64,000 nucleotides of DNA from Rhodoferax sp. BAB1 (GTDB taxonomy: Bacteria; Pseudomonadota; Gammaproteobacteria; Burkholderiales; Burkholderiaceae_C). The translations under genes were made by a program, and so were the position numbers. Location of the stretch: contig NZ_CP054424.1 in assembly GCF_013334205.1 (NCBI RefSeq), positions 3,554,001 through 3,618,000 of the forward strand, read 5' to 3'. A model generated the notes under the pieces. That model did not search any database. It was not told the origin of the DNA and was given only the letters and a program-made list of their open reading frames with translations. Positions 29,808-37,760 of the stretch are shown here, piece by piece. Within the stretch, counting starts at the first letter, position 1; each line of letters starts with the position of its first letter.

Positions 29808-30161
29808 ATGGGCAAGAGCACAGCTTTGAAGAAGGTGCCGGCCAGCACCGGCACAGGGGCCGGCTGCGACCCCACGGTGTTGACCGACAGCGACGCGCGC
29901 ACCGAGGTGCTCAATCGCCTGCGCCGCGCCGAAGGCCAGCTGCGCGGCATCCAGCGCATGATCGAGGACGGCGAGAGCTGCCTCAAGATCGGCCAGCAGT
30001 TCTCGGCCGTGCGCAAGGCGCTGGACAGCACCTACCTGCGCATGACGGTCTGCTTCATGGAGCAGGAACTCGAATCGCGCCTGGCGCCAGGCGAAGAGCA
30101 GAAGGCCGACCTCTCGGCCATGATGAAAGACATGGAAACGCTGCTGGCCCGCATGGGCTGA
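29808..30161 (+). CDS. CsoR/RcnR/FrmR-family (DUF156) repressor with atypical Cys pair
   Basis: 117 residues, all-helical. The DNA-binding first helix is VLNRLRRAEGQLRGIQRMIE. Aligned by hand with M. tuberculosis CsoR, Cys58 matches Cys36, but the His61 position is Phe83 and the Cys65 position is Glu87. A second Cys (Cys82) sits one residue before the usual His. That rules out a copper CsoR site and a nickel RcnR site, and differs from the CstR persulfide pair. A two-Cys thiol sensor is plausible. It is the last gene of the RND operon and probably controls it. Confidence 0.85.
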   Translation: MGKSTALKKVPASTGTGAGCDPTVLTDSDARTEVLNRLRRAEGQLRGIQRMIEDGESCLKIGQQFSAVRKALDSTYLRMTVCFMEQELESRLAPGEEQKADLSAMMKDMETLLARMG

Positions 30162-30207
30162 GCAGAACGGTTTCCACGTCAGGCGGGCGCGGTCTTGCTG
30201 CCTGGCC

Positions 30208-31257
<1,050 letters not shown>

Positions 31258-31275
31258 CTACAGGTTCTTCAAACA

Positions 31276-31303
31276 AGAAGGGGCTGCCGAAGCAGCCCCT
31301 TCT
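31276..31303 (-). terminator. Rho-independent terminator of the BMP transporter operon
   Basis: On the minus strand AGAAGGGGCTGC-TTCG-GCAGCCCC and onwards forms a perfect 12-bp stem with a UUCG tetraloop, followed by TTGTTTG. It lies between the BMP gene stop and the deaminase start and must limit read-through into the deaminase. Confidence 0.85.
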
Positions 31304-31318
31304 ACCTACCCTCAGGCT

Positions 31319-32455
31319 TTACTTGCCCCCGGGGATCTTGCCTTCCACGCCCTTGACGTAGAAGTTGACGCCACCGAGGAACTTGTCGTCGGCCACTTCG
31401 TCCTTCTTCAGCACTTCCTTGCCGTCCTGGCCCAGGATGGGGCCCTTCCAGATCGAGAAGCTGCCCGCCTTCAGGCCGGCCTTGATCTCGTCGATCTTCT
31501 TCTTGCTTTCTTCCGGCACGTCGGCGGCGATGGACACCATGTCGATCGCTCCTTCCTTCACGCCCCACCAGGCCTGGCCGGTGGCCCACTTGCCTTCCAG
31601 CGCGTCACGCGTGGCCTTGATGTAGTAAGGGCCCCAGTTGATGATGGCCGAACCCAGGTGGGCCTTGGGGCCGTAGGCCGTCATGTCGCTGTCCCAGCCG
31701 AAGGCGCGCTTGCCCATCTTCTCGGCGGTCTGCAGCACGGCCGAGGAGTCGGTGTTCTGCATCAGCACGTCGGCGCCGCCGTTGATCAGGGCGGTGGCGG
31801 CTTCGGTTTCCTTCGGCGGGTTGAACCACTCGCCCACCCACACCACCTTGGTCTTGACCTTGGGGTTCACGGACTGCGCGCCCAGCGTGAAGCTGTTGAT
31901 GTTGCGGATCACCTCGGGGATCGGGATCGAGCCGACCACACCCAGGGTGTTGCTCTTGGTCATCTTGCCCGCGATCACGCCGGCCATGTAGGCGCCTTCG
32001 TAGGTGCGGCTGTCGTAGGTGCGCATGTTCTCGGCGGTCTTGTAGCCGGTGGCGTGCTCGAACTTCACGTTCTTGAAATCGGGCGCGACCTTGAGCATGG
32101 GCTCCATGTAACCGAAGGTGGTGCCGAAGATCAGGGTGTTGCCCTGGCCGGCCATGTCGCGGATCACGCGCTCGGCGTCGGCGCTTTCCGGCACCTTCTC
32201 CACGAAGCTGGTGACGACCTTGTCGCCGAATTCCTTCTCGATGGCCTTACGCCCGTTGTCGTGGGCAAAGGTCCAGCCGCCGTCACCGACGGGGCCCACG
32301 TAGGCGAAGGCGATCTTCAGCGGTGCGGCCTTGGGCGCGGCGGCGGGTGCGGCAGCGGCGGGCTCCTCCTTCTTGCCGCAGCCCACGAGGGCGGCGGCGG
32401 TGATGGCGGAAATGGCGGCAGCCTGGAACAGGCGGCGTTTGGTCAGGTCGGTCAT
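31319..32455 (-). CDS. BMP-family nucleoside/purine ABC transporter substrate-binding lipoprotein
   Basis: 378 residues from ATG 32455, which has TGAGGA upstream; GTG 32467 is less likely. Signal peptide with lipobox ALVGCGKKEE, then an Ala/Pro linker and the BMP (PnrA/TmpC) fold: FAYVGPVGDGGWTFAHDNGR is the typical first ligand-binding loop, and YEGAYMAGVIAGKMTKS follows. It is the last gene of an ABC operon with two permeases and a double ATPase. Purine catabolic genes on both sides suggest purines or nucleosides as cargo. Confidence 0.92.
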   Translation of the reverse strand: MTDLTKRRLFQAAAISAITAAALVGCGKKEEPAAAAPAAAPKAAPLKIAFAYVGPVGDGGWTFAHDNGRKAIEKEFGDKVVTSFVEKVPESADAERVIRDMAGQGNTLIFGTTFGYMEPMLKVAPDFKNVKFEHATGYKTAENMRTYDSRTYEGAYMAGVIAGKMTKSNTLGVVGSIPIPEVIRNINSFTLGAQSVNPKVKTKVVWVGEWFNPPKETEAATALINGGADVLMQNTDSSAVLQTAEKMGKRAFGWDSDMTAYGPKAHLGSAIINWGPYYIKATRDALEGKWATGQAWWGVKEGAIDMVSIAADVPEESKKKIDEIKAGLKAGSFSIWKGPILGQDGKEVLKKDEVADDKFLGGVNFYVKGVEGKIPGGK

Positions 32456-32488
32456 GGGTGTCCTCACTGGGTTGAAAAAACGTTGCGA

Positions 32489-33409
32489 TTATGAGCCGGG
32501 GGTGAAAGGCTTGCCTAGCGATGCGGGCATGTTCACGCGGATCCAGGCCGGATTGCGCGAGATCAGGGCCAGCACCACGATGGTGGCCAGGTAGGGCAGC
32601 ATGTCCAGGAACTGGCTGGGCATTTCCACGCCCGTGCCCTGCAGATGGAACTGCAGCATGGTCACACCGCCGAACAGGTAGGCGCCCAGCAGCACACGCG
32701 CCGGTCGCCAGGTGGCAAAGGTGGTCAGGGCCAGCGCGATCCAGCCCTTGCCGGCCACCATGCCCTCCACCCACAGCGGGGTGTAGATGATGGAGAGGTA
32801 GGCGCCCGACAGGCCGCACAGGGCGCCACCGGCCAGTACGGCCGCGAAGCGGATGCGCCGCACCGGGTAACCCAGGGCGTGGGCCGATTCGGGCGACTCG
32901 CCCACGGCACGCAGGATCAGGCCGCTGCGGCTGCGTCCCAGCCAGACGATCAGCGCCACGACCAGGGCCATGGTCACATAAACCAGCGGGTGCTGGCGGA
33001 ACAGGGCCGGGCCGATCCAGGGGATGTCGCCCAGCAGGGGCACGGCCCATTGCGTGCGCTCGGGCAGCTTGGCCTGCACGTAGGCGATGCCCGCAAAGGC
33101 CGAGAAGCCGGCGCCAAAAAGACTCAGCGCCAGGCCGGTGGCATAGGGGTTGGTGTTGAGCCAGATCACCAGCCAGCCGAACAGGGCCGCCAGCAGCGCC
33201 CCCGCGCCCATGCCGGCCACGAAACCCAGCCAGTCGTTGCCCGTGTGCACCACGGCGGCAAAACCGGCGATGGCTGCGCACAGCATCATGCCCTCGGCCC
33301 CCAGGTTGACGATGCCCGACTTCTCGTTGAGCAGCAGGCCCAGCGCAGCCAGGGCCAGTACGGTGCCGGCATTGAGCGTGGCGGCGAGCAGCAGCGCGTA
33401 GGACTCCAT
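32489..33409 (-). CDS. Nucleoside-type ABC transporter permease (second)
   Basis: 306 residues with about eight transmembrane helices. EKSGIVNLGAEGMMLCAAI near residue 30 is a hallmark of BMP-type (YufQ/NupQ) permeases, and RAVGESPESAHALGYPVRRI is the coupling loop that contacts the ATPase. Its start overlaps the stop of the upstream permease by 1 nt, so the two are coupled and should form a heterodimer. Confidence 0.9.
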   Translation of the reverse strand: MESYALLLAATLNAGTVLALAALGLLLNEKSGIVNLGAEGMMLCAAIAGFAAVVHTGNDWLGFVAGMGAGALLAALFGWLVIWLNTNPYATGLALSLFGAGFSAFAGIAYVQAKLPERTQWAVPLLGDIPWIGPALFRQHPLVYVTMALVVALIVWLGRSRSGLILRAVGESPESAHALGYPVRRIRFAAVLAGGALCGLSGAYLSIIYTPLWVEGMVAGKGWIALALTTFATWRPARVLLGAYLFGGVTMLQFHLQGTGVEMPSQFLDMLPYLATIVVLALISRNPAWIRVNMPASLGKPFTPGS

Positions 33410-34470
33410 CAGCGGGCCCCTTTCAGACGCAGCCGGTAGTTGATCAGCGTGTCGCAGGTCAGCAGCGTGAACAGCAGCAGACCCTGGAACACGCCGGTGA
33501 GGGACTTGGGCAGGCCCAGGCGCGACTGCGCCAGCTCACCACCGATGTAGAACATGCTCATGAGGATGGCCGAAAACACCATGCCCACCGGGTGCAACCG
33601 CCCCACGAAGGCCACGATGATGGCGGCAAAACCGTAACCCGCCGGCACATAGGGCGTGAGCTGGCCGATGGGCCCCGCCACCTCCAGCGCGCCAGCCAGG
33701 CCGGCCGCGCCGCCCGAGACCAGCAGCGCCGTCCACAGCGCCTTGCGTGAAGAGAAACCCGCGTACCGCGCCGCCGCCGGCGCCAGGCCGCCCACCTGCA
33801 GCGCAAAACCTGCGCGCAGGCGGAACAGGAAGACCCAGAGCACGCCCGCGCCCAGCAGGGCCAGGATCAGGCCGATGTTCAGGCGCGAGCCGCCCATCAG
33901 GCGCGGGATCTGCGTCACCGCCTCGAAGGTCCTGGTCTGCGGGAAGTTGTAGCCCCCCGGGTCTTTCCAGGGGCCGTGCACCATGTAGTTCAGCAACTGG
34001 ATGGCCACGTAGACCAGCATCAGGCTCACCAGGATCTCGTTGGCGTTGAAGCGGTCGCGCAGCAGCGCGGTGATACCGGCCCACAGCATGCCGCCCAGCA
34101 CGCCGGCGATCAGCAGGGCCGGGATGATCCAGGGCCCCGTACCCTTGTCCGCCAGCAGGGCCACGCCGCCGGCGCAGACCGCGCCGATCACGAACTGCCC
34201 TTCGGCGCCGATGTTCCAGACATTGGAGCGGAAACACACGGCCAGGCCCAGCGCGATGATGAGCAGGGGCGTGGCCTTGACCATCAACTCGCCCAGGGCG
34301 TAGCCCGACTTGATGGGCTCCCAGAAAAACATCTGCAGACCGCGCAGCGGGTCCTTGCCCAGGGCGACGAAAAGGATCACGCCCAGCAGTACCGTGAGCG
34401 CCAGCGCCAGCAGGGGCGAGCCCAGGCTCCAGGCGCGCGAGGGCTGGGGGCGGGCTTCAAGCCGCAGCAT
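33409..34470 (-). CDS. Nucleoside-type ABC transporter permease (first)
   Basis: 353 residues with about nine hydrophobic helices, of the YufP/NupP type. Recognisable segments are FRSNVWNIGAEGQFVIGAV and the coupling-loop region GGLAPAAARYAGFSSRKALW. It overlaps the end of the ATPase gene by 14 nt. Confidence 0.9.
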   Translation of the reverse strand: MLRLEARPQPSRAWSLGSPLLALALTVLLGVILFVALGKDPLRGLQMFFWEPIKSGYALGELMVKATPLLIIALGLAVCFRSNVWNIGAEGQFVIGAVCAGGVALLADKGTGPWIIPALLIAGVLGGMLWAGITALLRDRFNANEILVSLMLVYVAIQLLNYMVHGPWKDPGGYNFPQTRTFEAVTQIPRLMGGSRLNIGLILALLGAGVLWVFLFRLRAGFALQVGGLAPAAARYAGFSSRKALWTALLVSGGAAGLAGALEVAGPIGQLTPYVPAGYGFAAIIVAFVGRLHPVGMVFSAILMSMFYIGGELAQSRLGLPKSLTGVFQGLLLFTLLTCDTLINYRLRLKGAR

Positions 34471-36022
34471 GGCCGGCCTCCAGTTCGTGCAGGTGCTGCT
34501 GCACCTCGGTGTGCCACAGGCCGCTCATCCACTCGCCGATGCGTTCGGTCGTGGCCTCGGCCATGAGAAGGGACGGCGAGAGCCGGCCCTTGGCCATGAC
34601 GTGCAGGCGGTCGCTGAGTTCGAACAGCTCTTCCAGTTCCTCGCTCACCACCAGCACGGCGCAGCCTGCGTCGCGCAGCGCCAGGATCTCGGCGCGGATC
34701 TGCGCGGCCGCGCCCACGTCCACGCCCCAGGTGGGTTGCGAGACGATCAGCAGGCGCGGGCCGGCGTCGATCTCGCGGCCCACGATGAACTTCTGCAGAT
34801 TGCCGCCTGACAGGCTGCGCGCCGCTGCGTGTTCGTCGGCGGCCTTGACGTGCAGGCGGGCGATGATGCCGCGGGCCTGGGCGGCCAGCACCTTGGTGCG
34901 GATCCAGCCCAGGGGGCCCAGCGATTCGCCGCGCGTGAGCAGCAGGTTGTGGTCCAGGCCCATGGCGGGCACGGCGCCGCGGCCCAGGCGTTCTTCGGGC
35001 ACGAAATGCAGGCCCAGGGCGCGGCGGCGCGCCGGGTCCAGGCGTGCCGCGTCGTGTTCGCCCAGGCGGATGCTGCCCGGCGCGCTGCGCAGGTCTTCAC
35101 CCGAGAGCGCGTACAGCAGTTCGCGCTGCCCGTTGCCCGACACACCGGCAATGCCCACCACCTCGCCCGCGCGCACCTGCAGGTCCACCTTGTCCAGGTC
35201 CACGCCAAAGGGGTCCTGCCGCGTGAGGCTCAGGCCGCGCACGTCCAGCTGCACCGCACCGGTCTGGGGCGGCTTGTGCTGCAGGGCCGGTGGTTCCGCG
35301 CCGATCATCAGGCGGCTCAGCGAGGCATTGCTTTCCTCGCGCGGGTCGCAGCTGCCCGTCACCTCGCCGCCGCGCAGCACGGTACAGGCCGTGCACAGGG
35401 CGCGGATCTCATGCAGCTTGTGGCTGATGTACAGGATGCTGCAGCCCTGCGCGGCCAGCTGGCGCAGCACCTCGAAGAGTTTTTCCACCGCCTGCGGCGT
35501 CAGCACGGACGTGGGTTCGTCCAGGATCAGTAGCTGCGGCTCGCCCAGCAGGGCGCGGATGATCTCCACCCGCTGCATCTCTCCCACGCTCAGGCTGTGC
35601 ACCGGGCGTTCGGGGTCGATGTCCAGGCCGTATTGCTGGGCCTTGTCGCGGATGCGTTGCGTCACCTCGGCCAGCTTCAGGCTCTTGTCCAGCCCGATCC
35701 AGACGTTCTCGGCCACGGTCAGCGAATCGAACAGGCTGAAGTGCTGGAACACCATGCTGATGCCCAGGGCCCGCGCCTGCTGCGGGTTGCGGATCTGCAC
35801 CGGCTGGCCCTGGTAGACGATCTGGCCCTCGTCGGGTTTGACGGCGCCGTAGACGATCTTCATCAGGGTGGACTTGCCCGCACCGTTTTCGCCCAGCAGT
35901 GCATGAATCTGGCCCGGGAGCACCGTCAGCGCGATGTTGCGGTTGGCCACCACGCCCGGGTAGCGCTTGGTGATACCGGAGAGCGCAAGGCGAGGCGGGG
36001 CGTCTGCGACAGAGGTGCTCAT
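34457..36022 (-). CDS. Nucleoside-type ABC transporter ATPase with two nucleotide-binding domains
   Basis: 521 residues holding two ABC domains, as in YufO/NupO and sugar-type ATPases. The first has Walker A LLGENGAGKSTL near residue 43, signature LSVGEMQRVEI and Walker B LLILDEPTS. The second has GVSGNGQREL in place of a standard Walker A and the signature SLSGGNLQKF, the usual degenerate half. First gene of the leftward operon, divergent from xdhA with 147 nt between starts. Confidence 0.93.
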   Translation of the reverse strand: MSTSVADAPPRLALSGITKRYPGVVANRNIALTVLPGQIHALLGENGAGKSTLMKIVYGAVKPDEGQIVYQGQPVQIRNPQQARALGISMVFQHFSLFDSLTVAENVWIGLDKSLKLAEVTQRIRDKAQQYGLDIDPERPVHSLSVGEMQRVEIIRALLGEPQLLILDEPTSVLTPQAVEKLFEVLRQLAAQGCSILYISHKLHEIRALCTACTVLRGGEVTGSCDPREESNASLSRLMIGAEPPALQHKPPQTGAVQLDVRGLSLTRQDPFGVDLDKVDLQVRAGEVVGIAGVSGNGQRELLYALSGEDLRSAPGSIRLGEHDAARLDPARRRALGLHFVPEERLGRGAVPAMGLDHNLLLTRGESLGPLGWIRTKVLAAQARGIIARLHVKAADEHAAARSLSGGNLQKFIVGREIDAGPRLLIVSQPTWGVDVGAAAQIRAEILALRDAGCAVLVVSEELEELFELSDRLHVMAKGRLSPSLLMAEATTERIGEWMSGLWHTEVQQHLHELEAGHAAA

Positions 36023-36070
36023 GATGTCAAAGGGGTTGTTCGCGCGCGCAAAATCCGGGCGAACGGCACT

Positions 36071-36120
36071 AGCTTAAGCTATAACTGTGCCAAGTCCTGC
36101 ATACAAATATTGCATACAAA
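36071..36120. promoter_or_regulatory. Direct repeat and palindromes in the xdhA / ABC divergent region
   Basis: The 147-nt region between the ABC ATPase and xdhA contains the palindrome AGCTTAAGCT (36071-36080) and the 10-bp direct repeat TGCATACAAA (36098-36107 and 36111-36120). The repeat also makes the imperfect dyad ATACAA-ATA-TTGCAT, the shape of a GntR/FCD-type operator. It may control both divergent purine units. Confidence 0.45.
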
Positions 36121-36169
36121 CCGCCGCGTGTCGACCCCCGCTGGTATGACGCTTGCTTCGGAGACCGAG

Positions 36170-37681
36170 ATGGAAGAGAAACCGCTGCAATTCGTCCGCC
36201 GGGGTGAAATCGTCTCGCTCACGGGGGTGGCCCCCAGCCGCACCCTGCTGGAAGTGCTGCGCGAAGACCTGCAGTGCACGGCCGTCAAGGAAGGCTGTGG
36301 CGAGGGTGATTGCGGCGCCTGCACCGTGGTGCTGGCCGAGCCTGCGGGTGAGGGTCTGAGCTACAAGGCCATCAACAGCTGCATCCGCCTGGCCCATTCG
36401 GTGCACGGCATGGCCGTCTGGACCGCGCAGGATATCGGGGCGCGTGACGGCTTCGTCACCGCCGGGCCGCCCCAAGGTGACGAACGCCCCCTCGGGGGGC
36501 AGCGACCCGTGTCAGCGGCGGAGCGTGGGGGCACAGTTCTCCACCCCTGCCAGCAGGCCATGGTGGACAAACACGGAAGCCAGTGTGGTTTCTGCACCCC
36601 CGGTTTTGTCATGAGCCTCTTCGGCATGTACCAGAACCGTGTGCTGGCCGGTCAGAGCATCAGCCGCGAGACGGCGCAGGCCGACCTGTCGGGCAACCTC
36701 TGCCGCTGTACCGGTTACCGCCCCATCTTCGATGCCGCGCAAGCCATGGACACCCTGCCGCGCGTGACGGTGGACGAAGCCGCGGTGCTGGCCCGGCTGC
36801 GCCAGATCGCCCCCGCCCCCGCGGCCGACTACAGCGCGCCCACCACACTGGCTGAGTTGTTGAAGCTGCGCGCCGAACAGCCGCAAGCCCAGTTGGTGGC
36901 CGGCTGCACCGACGTGGGCCTGTGGGTCACCAAACAGCACCGCCAGTTCGCGCAGGTGCTGGATGTGACCCGCGTGGAGGAGTTGCGGCAGCTGCTCCGT
37001 ACCCCGGAGTTGCTGCGTATCGGTGCGGCCGTCACCCTGCACGAAGCCTACGCGGCACTCGTGGCCGACCGTCCGCAGCTGCGCCGATTTGCCGAACGTT
37101 TTGCCGGCCTGCCCGTGCGCAACAGCGGCACCCTGGGCGGCAATGTGGCCAACGGCTCGCCCATCGGCGACAGCATGCCCCTGCTGCTGGCCATGGGCGC
37201 CACGCTGGTGCTGGCCAGTGTGCGCGGCGAGCGCCGTTTGCCCCTGGACGATTTCTACACGGGCTACCGCAAGAACCTGCTGGCGCCCGATGAGGTGCTG
37301 GCTTTCATCGAGGTGCCGCGCCCCGCGCCCGACGAACACCTGCGCGTGTACAAGATCTCCAAGCGCCAGGACGACGACATCTCTGCCGTCTGCCTGGCCT
37401 TGAACTTGCAGGTGCAGAGCGGGCGCATCGTGGCCTCTCGCATCGGCGCGGGCGGTGTGGCCGCCACGCCCGTGCGCGCGCTCAAAACCGAGGCTGCGCT
37501 CACGGGCCAGCCCTGGGGCCGCGCAACTTTTGAAGCAGTTGCCTCCGTGCTGGCGCAGGAGTTCTCACCCATCTCCGACATGCGCGCCAGCGCCGCCTAC
37601 CGCAGCAGTGTGCTGGGCCGCCTGCTGCTGCGTTACTGGGCCGAAGAGCAGGGTGAGTTGCAGCTGGAGGCTTTGACATGA
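36170..37681 (+). CDS. xdhA: Xanthine dehydrogenase small subunit XdhA
   Basis: 503 residues: two [2Fe-2S] domains and a FAD domain. The plant-ferredoxin-type cluster uses CGEGDCGAC (43-51) and Cys71 (INSCIR); the second cluster uses HGSQCGFCTPG (139, 142) and CRCTGYRP. The FAD domain has RNSGTLGGNVANGSPIGDS. ATG 36170 has GGAG 6 nt upstream; ATG 36146 is an alternative. Residues about 100-122 (PPQGDERPLGG and onwards) are encoded by a GC-rich repeat inserted in frame between the two clusters and are not family sequence. XdhB follows after a second copy of the repeat. Confidence 0.94.
   Translation: MEEKPLQFVRRGEIVSLTGVAPSRTLLEVLREDLQCTAVKEGCGEGDCGACTVVLAEPAGEGLSYKAINSCIRLAHSVHGMAVWTAQDIGARDGFVTAGPPQGDERPLGGQRPVSAAERGGTVLHPCQQAMVDKHGSQCGFCTPGFVMSLFGMYQNRVLAGQSISRETAQADLSGNLCRCTGYRPIFDAAQAMDTLPRVTVDEAAVLARLRQIAPAPAADYSAPTTLAELLKLRAEQPQAQLVAGCTDVGLWVTKQHRQFAQVLDVTRVEELRQLLRTPELLRIGAAVTLHEAYAALVADRPQLRRFAERFAGLPVRNSGTLGGNVANGSPIGDSMPLLLAMGATLVLASVRGERRLPLDDFYTGYRKNLLAPDEVLAFIEVPRPAPDEHLRVYKISKRQDDDISAVCLALNLQVQSGRIVASRIGAGGVAATPVRALKTEAALTGQPWGRATFEAVASVLAQEFSPISDMRASAAYRSSVLGRLLLRYWAEEQGELQLEALT
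36467..36533. repeat. GC-rich palindromic repeat, copy 1, in frame inside xdhA
   Basis: A 67-bp unit with core GCCCCCTCGGGGGGCAGCGA and end GGAGCGTGGGGGCA. It aligns over its whole length with the unit at 37691-37757 (shared CCGCCC.AAGG start, shared core, shared GAGCGTGGGGG end). It is read through without a stop. Confidence 0.8.
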
Positions 37682-37690
37682 GCGCCGCAC

Positions 37691-37757
37691 GGCCGCCCGA
37701 AGGCGCGAGGGCCCCCTCGGGGGGCAGCGAGGACACGAAGTGCCGAGCGTGGGGGTA
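37691..37757. repeat. GC-rich palindromic repeat, copy 2, between xdhA and xdhB
   Basis: Second copy of the unit inside xdhA, filling almost the whole 79-nt gap between xdhA and xdhB and ending 3 nt before the xdhB start codon. The hairpin GCCCCCTCGGGGGGC is perfect. It leaves no recognisable Shine-Dalgarno sequence other than GGGGG of the repeat itself. Confidence 0.8.
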
Positions 37758-37760
37758 TCT

